A stretch of DNA of 64,000 nucleotides from Sulfomarinibacter sp963733915. Its GTDB lineage: Bacteria; Acidobacteriota; Thermoanaerobaculia; Thermoanaerobaculales; Sulfomarinibacteraceae. The stretch spans positions 744,001 through 808,000 of the forward strand of contig CAVTEP010000001.1 of the NCBI GenBank assembly GCA_963733915.1, in the 5' to 3' direction. This document shows, piece by piece, positions 24,898 to 34,151 of the stretch (positions are counted from its first letter, which is position 1; every line of letters starts with the position of its first letter). The notes below the pieces were generated by a model. That model was not told the DNA's origin, searched no databases, and saw only the letters and a program-made list of their open reading frames with translations. The translations under genes and the position numbers were made by a program.

Positions 24898-25514
24898 CGA
24901 TTCGCAAAGCGTTTCAGCAATTTCATTACCTCCACGCCGACCTCTCCGCTATCGTGCTCGGCCGTCGGTACCGATGGCTCACCATGTGGCTCACCCACGG
25001 CAGTGCGCCGGGACTCGTGAGGTATCGCCTCAGCCGTTGCATGTTTCTCCTGGTCGGCGAGGCTTTCACATACATGCGCGTAGTGCTGTGGCCCCTCTTC
25101 TTTCTGTTGCGAATCGTCGGACCACAGCTCGACATCAGCTATCGCGCAGACATCGGACCGGGTCTGAGAGTCCTTCACCCGTGGATGGGCGTGTTGGTTT
25201 CGATGAAGGCCGTGTGTGGCCGGGGTCTGATCATGACCGGCGGCAACTGGATCATCATGAAGGAACGCTTGGGGCCCGGCGACATCGTCATCGGAGACGA
25301 CGTCGTTCTCTATGCCAACGCGATCGTGATGGGTCCGATCCGGGTCGGTGACGGCAGTGTTGTCGGAGCGGGTGCGGTGCTTATGGATGATTGTCCGTCC
25401 GGATCGACAATGATTGGCGCCCCGGCCCGGCAGCTTGACCGGGATGATCCAGCTGCCGCGACAGTCAATCCGAGAGAGGCGCTCGCCGCGACCTCGCCAT
25501 TTCAACAGTCATGA
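24894..25514 (+). CDS. Left-handed beta-helix acyltransferase (serine O-acetyltransferase-like)
   Basis: About 206 residues from TTG 24894. Helical N-terminal part (AFQQFHYLHADLSAIVLGR) with a membrane-like helix near VVLWPLFFLLRIVG, then hexapeptide repeats: DIGPGLRVLHPWMGVLVS, GNWIIMKERLGPGDIVIGDD, VVLYANAIVMGPIRVGDG, SVVGAGAVLMDDCPSG. The repeat coil and closing APARQL fit CysE-related sugar O- or N-acetyltransferases of polysaccharide clusters. An in-frame GTG at 24801 overlapping the previous stop would add 31 residues, but these are repeat-encoded, so the later TTG with AGGA nearby is preferred. It may acetylate a sugar of the repeat unit; the acceptor is unknown. Confidence 0.75.
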   Translation: MTIRKAFQQFHYLHADLSAIVLGRRYRWLTMWLTHGSAPGLVRYRLSRCMFLLVGEAFTYMRVVLWPLFFLLRIVGPQLDISYRADIGPGLRVLHPWMGVLVSMKAVCGRGLIMTGGNWIIMKERLGPGDIVIGDDVVLYANAIVMGPIRVGDGSVVGAGAVLMDDCPSGSTMIGAPARQLDRDDPAAATVNPREALAATSPFQQS

Positions 25515-26380
25515 CCCAATCAGCCAATACGCAGACCGAAACCTTGCCAAACGTCGGCGAAATGCAGGTCACCCGTATTCGTCCGAGCCGTGGCTGGGTC
25601 TCCCTCAAGCTCGACGAGCTCTGGGAGTACCGCGAGCTCCTCTACTTCCTGATCTGGCGCGACATCAAGGTGCGCTACAAGCAGACCGTGCTCGGCGCCG
25701 CCTGGGCCATCCTCCAGCCCTTCATGACCATGGTGGTTTTCAGCCTCTTCTTCGGCAAGCTCGGCAAGATCCCCTCCGACGGCGTGCCGTACCCGATCTT
25801 CAGCTTCGCCGCCCTGGTGCCGTGGACCTTCTTCGCCACCGGTCTCGGCCAGGGCGCCAACAGCCTGGTGGGCAGCCAGAACCTGATCAAGAAGGTCTAC
25901 TTCCCGCGCCTCGTGATCCCCATCGCCAGCGTGCTCTCGGGCGTGGTCGACTTCGCCCTCGCCTTCCTGGTCCTGCTGGGCATGATGCTCTTCTACGGCA
26001 TCGTCCCCACCCTCAACGTCCTCTGGCTGCCGCTGCTGCTCCTGCTCGCCCTGGTCACCTCCCTCGGCGTCAGCCTCTGGCTGTCGGCCCTCAACGTCCA
26101 GTTCCGCGACATCCGCTACACCGTGCCGTTCCTGACCCAGTTCTGGCTCTTCGCCACGCCGATCGCCTACCCCTCGAGCCTGCTGCCCGAGCCCTGGCGC
26201 ACCCTCTACGGCCTCAACCCCATGGCCGGCGTGGTCGAGGGCTTCCGCTGGGCCCTGCTCGGCACCGACACCCGGCCCGGCCCGATGATCCTGGTCTCCA
26301 CCCTCGCCGCCGTCACCCTGCTGGTGACCGGCGCCTTCTACTTCCGCCGCATGGAAAAGACCTTCGCCGATGTCGTCTGA
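25511..26380 (+). CDS. wzm: Polysaccharide ABC transporter permease (Wzm-type, ABC-2)
   Basis: A 289-residue ABC-2 permease. A cytoplasmic N-terminal helix with LIWRDIKVRYKQTVLGAAW, the family signature, is followed by six membrane helices: QPFMTMVVFSLFFG, YPIFSFAALVPWTFFATGLG, VVDFALAFLVLLGMMLFYGI, LLLLLALVTSLGVSLWLSAL, PFLTQFWLFATPIAYPSSLL and LVSTLAAVTLLVTGAFYF. NLIKKVYFPRLVIPI is also typical of Wzm. It overlaps the acyltransferase by 4 nt and the ATPase gene by 11 nt, so they are translationally linked. It exports lipid-linked polymer across the inner membrane with Wzt. Confidence 0.92.
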   Translation: MTQSANTQTETLPNVGEMQVTRIRPSRGWVSLKLDELWEYRELLYFLIWRDIKVRYKQTVLGAAWAILQPFMTMVVFSLFFGKLGKIPSDGVPYPIFSFAALVPWTFFATGLGQGANSLVGSQNLIKKVYFPRLVIPIASVLSGVVDFALAFLVLLGMMLFYGIVPTLNVLWLPLLLLLALVTSLGVSLWLSALNVQFRDIRYTVPFLTQFWLFATPIAYPSSLLPEPWRTLYGLNPMAGVVEGFRWALLGTDTRPGPMILVSTLAAVTLLVTGAFYFRRMEKTFADVV

Positions 26381-27626
26381 CGTCGCCATCCGCGTCGAGA
26401 ACCTGGGCAAGATGTACCGCATCGGCGGCCCCCAGGCCCGCTACAGCACCTTCCGCGAGACCCTGACGGACGCCTTCGCCGCGCCCTTCCGCCGCGCCGG
26501 CCGCCTGCTCCGCGGCCAGGGCTCGGCCGCCGACCTCGACCAGCACCATCTGGGCCCTCAAGGACGTCAGCTTCGAGGTCAAGCGCGGCGAGGTGGTCGG
26601 CATCATCGGCCGCAACGGCGCCGGCAAGATCGACCCTGCTCAAGATCCTCTCCCGCATCACCGAGCCCACCGAGGGCGCGGCCGACATCTACGGCCGCGT
26701 CGGCTCCCTGCTCGAGGTCGGCACCGGCTTCCACCCCGAGCTCACCGGCCGCGAGAACATCTACCTCAACGGCGCCATCCTCGGCATGCGCCGCGCCGAG
26801 ATCGACCGCAAGCTCGACGAGATCGTCGCCTTCGCCGAGATCGAGAAGTTCCTCGACACCCCGGTCAAGCACTACTCGAGCGGGATGTACGTGCGGCTGG
26901 CCTTCGCCGTGGCGGCGCACCTCGAGCCGGAGATTCTGCTGGTCGACGAGGTGCTCGCGGTCGGCGATGCCGCGTTTCAGAAGAAGTGCCTGGGGAAGAT
27001 GGGTGATGTCGCGAGCGAGGGGCGAACGGTTCTCTTCGTCAGCCACAACATGGGTGCGATCGGGCGTCTCTGCCCGACGGCTATCCTGCTTCGGGACGGA
27101 CGCATCGCTTCGAGTGGTTTCTCGGAGACGTGATCTCCGAGTATCTGCGGTACAGCAGCGGGGATGGTGCGGCCCGCATGACGGATCTGATTACCTACCA
27201 AGACCCGATGGTTGAGATCCGGTCGATTCGGGTGAACGGGCATGACAGCCAGGTCGTGATACTGGCTTCCGACGAAAATGCCCTCGACGTCGAAATCATC
27301 GGCGAGCTGCGCGAACCGAAGACCATGGAGCTCGAAGTCCAGATTTTACGACTCACAGGAAATGCCGCTCGGCTTCTACAGCCCCGGGCACCAATCGGGG
27401 GCTCCTCCGCGTATCGCTGACGGACCGTTCACCATTGAACGAACCATCGTGCTTCCAAAAATCACGCGCGGTGAGTATCTTCTGAGCCTCTTTCTCACGG
27501 ATCCGAACAGGGCCTTCTGGATGAAGGCGCCAGTCGCGTGCCGGCTCGTCAGCGAATGGTTCGACGACGGCGACCGGCCTCGTCCTCGACTACTCGAGGG
27601 GCAACGGTTGGGTTCTCCTGCCCTAG
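26370..27626 (+). CDS. wzt: Polysaccharide ABC transporter ATPase (Wzt) with C-terminal glycan-binding domain, frameshifted
   Basis: Five single-base shifts split one protein of about 415 residues. Frame 1 gives AIRVENLGKMYRIGGPQARY to about 26535. A second gives WALKDVSFEVKRGEVVGIIG and GRNGAGK. A third, after an extra A inside the Walker A codons near 26631, runs LLKILSRITEPTEG to SSGFSET with signature HYSSGMYVRLAFA and Walker B ILLVDEVLAVGD. A missing G near 27131 and an extra T near 27345 lead to VISEYLRYSSGDGAARM, then FYSPGHQSGAPPRI. The end is SRGNGWVLLP, stop at 27626. The C-terminal about 150 residues match the beta-sandwich that binds the polymer end group in Wzt. Every motif survives, so sequencing error is likelier than gene death. 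Confidence 0.8.
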
Positions 27627-27687
27627 GAACTCAGCATCAACAAATGGACTCACCGAACGAGGGCTCATTGACTGAAGGCCGGTTGGA

Positions 27688-28837
27688 ATGATCCCTCGTG
27701 TCCTGTTCATCACGTGCATGCCCCTCGAAGCACCGCGTACCGCATCGATGTACTTCATGAGTGTTCTACTCGAAGGTACCCCAGCGCGTTCACGTGGTAC
27801 TCGTTGCACGGTCCCGGCATCGAAGGCGCGCCAAAGCCGTTTGACATCCCGTACGCCTTCGAGAAAGCACCCCGACGTCCCTCGCGCCTCCCAATTTTGA
27901 AGCAATTCCTCAGGTTGTTTCCTTGGGCCCGGCTCGCAGGGCGGCGGGCGGCTGCGTTCGGTAAGCGAGACGACGTCGATGTCGTGCTCGCTGACCTCGC
28001 CTTCGAGACTGTTGTCGCGGGCAGGGTGGCGGCCAAAGCCCTGCGTCGCCCGTTGGTGGTTTCTATTCATGACGATCCGGTCAACAGAGTTCGCGTCAAG
28101 AACCTACCCGGTTGGATGGTGCGAGCGTACGAGCGTGAGTTCGCAAAAACGCTGCGAGTTGCGACGCGCTGCGGCGTCATATCGGATTACATGGGTGAAA
28201 TGTATGCGGAGCGATACGGCGTGGAGACGACCACACTTTACCTTGGGGTGGAAGAAGAAAATTGTCTGGACCCAGAGAGCTATCGCCATGGAAGAAACCG
28301 ATCGTGGTCGGGTCGGTGGGCAGCGTGAACTCAGCAGAAAACTGGAAGACGCTCCTGGAGGCGATCGATCTTCTCAATGCACGTCACGGGGAGGGGAGCT
28401 ATCGCGTTCTGCACGTCGGGGATCTGGCGCCATCGATGCCCGTCACCGAAGATCTTGAGGTCACAGGTTGGGTCCCTGAGGAGAGGTTCGTCGAACAGCT
28501 CCGCCGCATTGACATCGGTTTCTTGAATTGGTCGTTTGCACCGGACATGGCGGAAACCGCCCGCACCTCTTTTCCCCTGAAGGTCACCTCGTACATTCAG
28601 GCGCAGACCCCGATGCTCGCCCTCGGACCTCGGGACAGCACGGCGGTTCGGTTCGTGCGGGAATCCCGCTGCGGCGCGGCGTGTGCTGAGCCGCAGGCGG
28701 CTGCACTGGCAGATTGCCTTGAAGAGTTCCTCGCGAACGCAGATGAACTGGCCATCGCTCAGGCGAGCGTTCATGCGCTCAAGAAGCGGTTCTCGAGAGA
28801 GAGATTCTTTGAGAGCTTCGAGAGTTTCCTTGCATGA
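27688..28837 (+). CDS. Glycosyltransferase (GT-B type), two frameshifts
   Basis: Pieces in three frames make one protein of about 380 residues. MIPRVLFITCMPLEAPRTAS runs to about 27770. A middle part follows with FAFE-like LADLAFETVVAGRVA, SIHDDPVNRVRVKNLPG and VISDYMGEMYAERYG (to about 28285). The last part is KPIVVGSVGSVNSAENWKTL, LHVGDLAPSMPVTED and TSYIQAQTPMLALGPRDSTA, stop 28837. The N-terminal Rossmann strand, the central start of the donor domain (PIVVGSVGS) and the late E/D-rich helix fit family-1/4-like glycosyltransferases; sugar and acceptor are unknown. GC content falls in this part of the locus relative to wzm, suggesting a separately acquired block. Confidence 0.65.
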
Positions 28838-28958
28838 AAGTCGTCGATCTAGGGTTCGTGCAGATAGCGAGGGTCTCACGGCCGCCGGTAGTCTCATCGT
28901 GGACCCTCACCCGCTGCGCTGCCGGGTGTTGGGGGCCGATCGAAGACTTGACCTTGGG

Positions 28959-30236
28959 ATGACTGACAATTTCGTGACAGCGTCGAATCAACCCCCACGA
29001 GTTTTCATCTACACTCAGACGCTTCCAGCCCCGACCGGTTCTGGGGCGGAGGTGAGAATTTGGACGAACCTCAGAGCATATTTGGATCTCGGATTTCGAG
29101 CTCGAGTTTGGCTGATGGGTGGGGCGGCGCCATTGGAACCGACCGTGCAAGGGCTCGACTGCCCAGTGGAGTACGCCCCCATAGATCCGCCAGCACCAGC
29201 ATTGAGAAATAAAATCGGTTTCTGGATCCGTCGGCCGCTTTCTTGGGAGCTCGATTATTCGTTCCCATTCCGACGGTGTGTCCGCACCACCGTACAACGG
29301 AACGAAGGGCTCTCGCGAGGGTCCATCCATCACTTTGAGTACCTTGGCATGGCATCTGCCCTGATCCCGAGGCTTGAGGTGACCACGGTTTTCAGTTCCC
29401 TTGATCTCGAATTCCGCCGTATGGATCTGATTCGCCAAATGCGCCTTCAGTTGGGCCAGGGAAATAGGAACCGGCTTTACCGGATGTTCAGGCGAGCCTC
29501 GATCAAGCGCACCGAACGCCTCGCGGTGGCCAACGCCACCCTGGTTGTCGGGATTGCGGAGCATGAATGCGAGTACATGCGATCGAAGTGGGGTGCTACG
29601 ACTGTCGAACTGTTGCCCATGAGCTGCCCGGATGAAGAGCGGGTATGGTGGTCAAGGCCGAGACCCGACGACGACTGCCTCCGGTTGCTCCACATCGGTA
29701 GCGTTGACGCTTTCGTTGGATTCCATTCCCTGGAGGTTCTTCTCAAAGACGTGCTTCCGCGCTTGTCGCCGAAAACGCTGTCCAAGCTGAAGCTCGATGT
29801 TGTAGGCCGCATATCGGACCGTCCCACTTCGAAAATCATCCGGAAGCTGGCGGCGCCGTATCCCTCGGTTCAGTTCCACGGTTTCCAAAGCGATCTCAGA
29901 GCGTTTTATGCGCAGACCGATCTTCACGTCGTAGCAGCTCCAAGCGCTTCGGGCCTGCGAACGCGGATTGTCGAGTCTTTGGCGCGCGGCCTTCCTGTCT
30001 TGAGCCTGACTGCTTCAGCTGAGGGGCTCTTTGGAGTTAGTGATGGACAGAATGTCCTGCTTGCGGGGTCTTCTGTTGAGTTTTCGGAGATGTTGGAACA
30101 TGTGGCAATAAACCCAGACTGTCTAGTGGATCTATCGAATGGTGGTCGTCGGTTATACGACGCTCGGTACTGCAGAAGAGTCGCCTCAGAAACCCTCGCC
30201 CACTGCCTCAATAGACACGTTCAGGAGATCGATTGA
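28959..30236 (+). CDS. Glycosyltransferase family 4-like protein
   Basis: About 425 residues from ATG 28959, where QPPRVFIYTQTLPAPTGSGA opens the acceptor domain with the Gly-rich loop. VTTVFSSLDLEFRRMDLI and RASIKRTERLAVANATLVVG follow. The donor domain begins LRLLHIGSVDAFVGFHSL and contains the nucleotide-binding ASGLRTRIVESLARGLPVLS, equivalent to the EX7E region. The open frame extends upstream to 28683 within the previous gene, but that part is unconserved. The gene ends on the start of the next one (TGATG). It is an intact gene in the lower-GC part of the locus. Specificity is unknown. Confidence 0.75.
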   Translation: MTDNFVTASNQPPRVFIYTQTLPAPTGSGAEVRIWTNLRAYLDLGFRARVWLMGGAAPLEPTVQGLDCPVEYAPIDPPAPALRNKIGFWIRRPLSWELDYSFPFRRCVRTTVQRNEGLSRGSIHHFEYLGMASALIPRLEVTTVFSSLDLEFRRMDLIRQMRLQLGQGNRNRLYRMFRRASIKRTERLAVANATLVVGIAEHECEYMRSKWGATTVELLPMSCPDEERVWWSRPRPDDDCLRLLHIGSVDAFVGFHSLEVLLKDVLPRLSPKTLSKLKLDVVGRISDRPTSKIIRKLAAPYPSVQFHGFQSDLRAFYAQTDLHVVAAPSASGLRTRIVESLARGLPVLSLTASAEGLFGVSDGQNVLLAGSSVEFSEMLEHVAINPDCLVDLSNGGRRLYDARYCRRVASETLAHCLNRHVQEID

Positions 30237-31246
30237 TGCCTCGTATTGGGCGCCATCCGTTGAAAATCAAGGGGCTCCAAGATGAGAACCTTCACCAGGC
30301 GCTCACCGTCGGCACGATCGTGCATATTCCGCAACTAGACGGCTATTGGAAGTACAGCTTTGACGTATTGAAGTCCTTCTTCGCCGGCTTGTTTTCAACC
30401 GTTAAATCGCCATTCGACATGATGGTTTTCGACAATGGTAGCTGCGAAGAGGTTCGCGAGTACTTGACCGGCCGCTTCGCGGCCAACGACATTCAGACGC
30501 TGATTCTCTCCACAACGAATCTGAAAAAACTCGCGGCGCTCGAGGTCATACTAGCCGCCGCGAAGGGCGACGACGTTGCATACGCCGATTGTGACGTCCG
30601 GTTTTTTGAGGGTTGGCTTGAGGAATCGCTTCGCGTCTTCGAAGCGTTTCCACAAGCCGGTAGAGTTACGTCGTCGCCCATCGCAGGCGGGGATGTCAGC
30701 GAGCGTTTCGAGCACGCGATTGAAGCCGCATCGATGATAGGAGGTGTGGAGGTCGATACCGGAGAGTTGATTCCAACGGAGTACATTCGTGCTCATGCCC
30801 TTAGCCTTGGGCAAAGTATGGACGAATATCGTCAGAGATTCGTCAATCGCTGCGATGTCAGGATCAGCCGTGGTGGAACATCGGCCTATTTCTCAGGGGC
30901 AGACTTCCAATTCACAATCTCGCGAGAGGCGCTGCGAAAAGTGTTGCCCTTGGAGCCAGGGCCGGCGGAATACTACGATCCGATCTACTCGCCGGTCCTT
31001 GAAAAGAAGCTGGAGGACGCTGGATTTTGGATTCTCTCAACGGAAAAGTACCTTGTGCATCACATGGGGAATCATCTTCCGAACTATGAAGATGAAACGC
31101 CGTTTCTCCGTCCGCCGGATGATGCCATTGATGGAAGTAACGTTCGCCGAGAGAATTCGAGAGCACGGCCTATGATTCAGTCAAGAATCGTAAGAAAACT
31201 CCTCCAAAAAGTTCACCTCGCGACATACCGACTCTTGTACCGATAG
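30236..31246 (+). CDS. Glycosyltransferase family 2-like protein
   Basis: A 336-residue protein with a GT-A-type fold: TVGTIVHIPQLDGYWKYS, the nucleotide-binding region DMMVFDNGSCEEVREYL, and a DXD-like stretch DVAYADCDVRFFEGWLEE. A long acceptor region follows, including SRGGTSAYFSGADFQFTISR. It ends basic (KLLQKVHLATYRLLYR), possibly for membrane association. The start ATG overlaps the previous stop. The 195-nt gap downstream is AT-rich and could contain a promoter for the sulfotransferase gene, but no clear boxes are seen. Confidence 0.72.
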   Translation: MPRIGRHPLKIKGLQDENLHQALTVGTIVHIPQLDGYWKYSFDVLKSFFAGLFSTVKSPFDMMVFDNGSCEEVREYLTGRFAANDIQTLILSTTNLKKLAALEVILAAAKGDDVAYADCDVRFFEGWLEESLRVFEAFPQAGRVTSSPIAGGDVSERFEHAIEAASMIGGVEVDTGELIPTEYIRAHALSLGQSMDEYRQRFVNRCDVRISRGGTSAYFSGADFQFTISREALRKVLPLEPGPAEYYDPIYSPVLEKKLEDAGFWILSTEKYLVHHMGNHLPNYEDETPFLRPPDDAIDGSNVRRENSRARPMIQSRIVRKLLQKVHLATYRLLYR

Positions 31247-31442
31247 AAAGTCAATTCAATTAAATTGAGATGGATCTCCAGGAAAGCGCCTGCTCTGAAG
31301 TCCACAGATTGACAATGAGGAATTCTATTGAGTTTAGCCATTTTGGTATTCTTTTAGTTGATTTTTGCCGATCAAATGTGGCATCGATACGGACTCGCAA
31401 TGGTCTTCGGCTCGAGCCCCCTATGCTGAATGAGCGAGCGGC

Positions 31443-32291
31443 GTGAATAGGATTCAGCGGATTCTGCGACGGTTCTCGGGCCTCCATATTAGGTCGGATC
31501 GTGCTTTCGAGGCGTTCATTGATGGTGTTCGGGGGACAGACACATTTATCGTCTCGTGCAGCAAGTCCGGCACAACCTGGCTCGCCTTCCTTCTTGCCCA
31601 TTGTTTCCATCCGGAGCTCGATGAGGAGATCAACCTGCGGTCATCGACGCAGTTCATCCCTGATATCAACCGGTTGTATCTGGGAAAGGGGTATATCGAA
31701 CGGGAGATGCTCAGGCGTATTCGTAAGTTACGAGATCCCAGGGTCTTTCGCGTCCACGCCCCATTCGACCTTCGGTTTTCAAAGGTTATCTACTTGTTGC
31801 GTGATCCACGTTCTGTCGTCCTTTCGCAATGGCACTACATGCGGGGCCGTGATTCCGGTTTTTCTTTGAGCCTCTATGAGTTCGTCAAGCGCGGTGATTG
31901 CGGCGTTAAGTGGGAGGACAGTGTGAGGCAGTGGCTGTTTGAAGAAGAGCACCCTCAACTCAAGATCGTTAGGTATGAAGACCTTCTCACTGACCCTCAC
32001 GCCGAACTCGGGCGAGTAATCGACTTTCTGGGTATCGCAGTTTCGCCGTCTCTGATCGAGATTGCGGTCAGAAGGAGCAGCTTTGGGAGGATGGTGGAAA
32101 TGGAAAAGAGGACCGGCGCGGCCGAGGGCCAGTTGTCACGGGGGGAGAGATTCGTGAGACGCGGAAAGGCGGACGGGTGGCGCGACGAATTTGATGAGGC
32201 GACCCTGCGCGCATCAGAGGAACGCTTTGGCCCGTACCTTTTCAGACTAGGTTACGAGTCGGAATACCCTCACCAAGAGCCTGGGCGATAG
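31443..32291 (+). CDS. Sulfotransferase (PAPS-dependent)
   Basis: A 282-residue sulfotransferase. The 5'-phosphosulfate loop is TFIVSCSKSGTTWLAFLLAH near residues 33-52. The 3'-phosphate-binding segment is VIYLLRDPRSVVLSQWHYM. The late motif RRGKADGWRDEFDEATL includes the RKG-like R-x-G-x3-GW that closes over PAPS. These are the hallmark sites of the Sulfotransfer_1 family. The start GTG 31443 lies just before RIQRILRRFSGLH. In a polysaccharide cluster it most likely sulfates the glycan. The surrounding sequence is lower in GC than the locus average. Confidence 0.87.
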   Translation: MNRIQRILRRFSGLHIRSDRAFEAFIDGVRGTDTFIVSCSKSGTTWLAFLLAHCFHPELDEEINLRSSTQFIPDINRLYLGKGYIEREMLRRIRKLRDPRVFRVHAPFDLRFSKVIYLLRDPRSVVLSQWHYMRGRDSGFSLSLYEFVKRGDCGVKWEDSVRQWLFEEEHPQLKIVRYEDLLTDPHAELGRVIDFLGIAVSPSLIEIAVRRSSFGRMVEMEKRTGAAEGQLSRGERFVRRGKADGWRDEFDEATLRASEERFGPYLFRLGYESEYPHQEPGR

Positions 32292-32345
32292 AATCAGGTT
32301 TGTGAAAGATATTCCACAGGGTAATCGCGATAATAGCGAACATTT

Positions 32346-33159
32346 ATGAGCGAACCAAGGCCTCAGTTTGTTATCCCGGTATTTAATGGAATAGACACCA
32401 AGGAGCTTCACCTCACGATCAAACGTTGCACCAGTATATTGCCGACGGTAACCGTCATTTTGGTAGGCCCTGAAGGATTTGATAGCTGTACTTCTAGTAT
32501 AGATTTTGTAGGACTTGACCCTCAGGATTTCGTTTCCAGGGATTCCTATTCCAGGTTGTTGACATCTCGACGTTTCTTTACCTCATTGGAAGGCAAACCA
32601 ACGTTTGTCATCTGTCAGGTTGATGGGCTCGTTCTTTCGAATCAAATGTCGCGTTGGGCTCGTTCGACTCACGACTATGTGGGAGCCCCCTTCTTCCGCT
32701 CGAGATCGGATCCACGGGCTGGCGTCCTCGGGGTGGGGAACGGCGGTTTCTCCTTGCGGCGGGTGGAGGCGGCGCTACGAGTGCTCGGCTCGTCGAGAGT
32801 GCCTCCCTACCGAACCGCGTTGGCGCCCGAGCGGTGGATGCCGGATCTCGCTGTTCTCCCGTTTCCGAAAAGGTTTCGAAAGGCGATCCGGGTGATTCGC
32901 GAGGCGCGGCGCGGCGTGGATTGGTACACCTCGCACTACACCCTCAACGAGGACAAGTTCTGGAGCTTCCGGGCGCGGCTCTTCGATCCGTCGTTCCGAA
33001 TCGCACCGGTGGAGAAGGCCCTCGAGTTCTCCTTCGAGTGCTTTCCGCGTTACTGCTACGAGCTGAACGGACGGCGGCTGCCGTTCGGCTGCCACGCGTG
33101 GGCGAAGCACGATCGGGCGTTCTGGGAGCAGTTCATCGACGTGAAGGGCGCCGGCCTGA
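32346..33159 (+). CDS. DUF5672-family protein (glycosyltransferase-like)
   Basis: About 270 residues starting MSEPRPQFVIPVFNGIDTKE. The DUF5672 signature is FVICQVDGLVLSNQMSRWAR, then THDYVGAPFFRS and VLGVGNGGFSLRRVEAAL. The C-terminal region LPFGCHAWAKHDRAFWEQF also fits the family. The frame has no stop before it enters the next gene; a TGA at 33157 would close it if one base were lost just upstream, so the end is approximate. Composition changes sharply inside the gene near 32690: the first about 115 codons are AT-richer, the remainder very GC-rich. That suggests a recombination or assembly junction. Confidence 0.68.
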
Positions 33160-33166
33160 GTCCTCA

Positions 33167-34150
33167 GTGGCCACTTCAATCAGTGTCGTCATTCCGTCGT
33201 TCAACCAGGGGGCAATTTCTGGATGAGGCCATCGAGTCGGTGAAGGCGCAGGCCTGGCCGGCGACGGAGCTGATCGTGGTCGACGGCGGCAGCACGGACG
33301 GCACGCGTGAGCTGCATCGAGGCGCAACGCGAGCAGACCTCGCATGGTGGGTGCAGCGAGCCCGACCGCGGACAGGGCCACGCCGTCAACAAGGGGCTCG
33401 AACGATGCACGGGCGACCTCGTGGCTTTCATCGGCGCCGACGACGTGTACTTGCCGGGGGCCTTTCAGGATGCAGCAGCGGATATTCGAGGCGAACCCCG
33501 ACTGCGGCGCGGTGGTCGGAGGGTTTCATCCGCATCGACGAGCGCTCCCGCGTGATCTCCGATCCGGTACCGGCGACGTACCCCTGGCCCGGGCCCGCGG
33601 ACCTGATGATGGCGCCGCCGGGCAGCTGGCGGCTGCACCAGGTCTCGACCTTCTACTCGCGTCGGGCGCTCGACGCAGGTCGGGCGGCACGTCGACGAGA
33701 ACCTGCGTTACGTCCTCGACCGCGAGCTGCTCAACCGCGTGTGCCGCCGTTTCCGGGTCGCGACCTCGCCGCGCGTGTACGCGGCCTTCCGTCACCACCC
33801 GTCGAGCAAGAGCACCTCGGAGATCCTGCCCTTCAGCCGGGAGCTTGCCGCACTCCACCTGCGTGACGCGCCGTCCGGACGAGCCGCCCGGCCTCCGACG
33901 CCGGCGCCGCGCGCTGGCCCGGCGCCAGCTCGGCGCCGGATACCTGAAGCTCGCTCGAGCCGACGGCGCCGGGCCTGCGGTCGGTCGTCGCGCTTGCGCC
34001 GTGCCGCTGGTGTGCCCGTCGCCTCGTGTTCACCAGGACCTACGTCGTCCGATGGCTCGAGGCGCTGGGGCTGGCTCGAGCCGGTGCGGAAAGTGCTCGG
34101 CAAGCCTCCCTCTTCGCATCCCGATGCCGCGCCCGTTGTCCGAGGTGATC
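33167..34150 (+). CDS. Glycosyltransferase family 2, heavily frameshifted
   Basis: The start is VATSISVVIPSFNQG (GTG 33167). One G too many in a G5 run near 33198 then shifts to QFLDEAIESVKAQAWPATEL and IVVDGGSTDGTREL, the classic GT2 beginning with DGGSTDGT. Two more shifts lead to SEPDRGQGHAVNKGLERCTG and FIGADDVYLPGAFQ, which carries the DXD-like ADD. Fragments ERSRVISDPVPATYPWPGP, FYSRRALDA, VATSPRVYAAFRHHPSSKST and ILPFSRELAALHLR continue to about 33870. The last about 270 nt cannot be assigned to a frame with confidence. The end is set just before the next start. Confidence 0.6.
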
Positions 34151-34151
34151 C

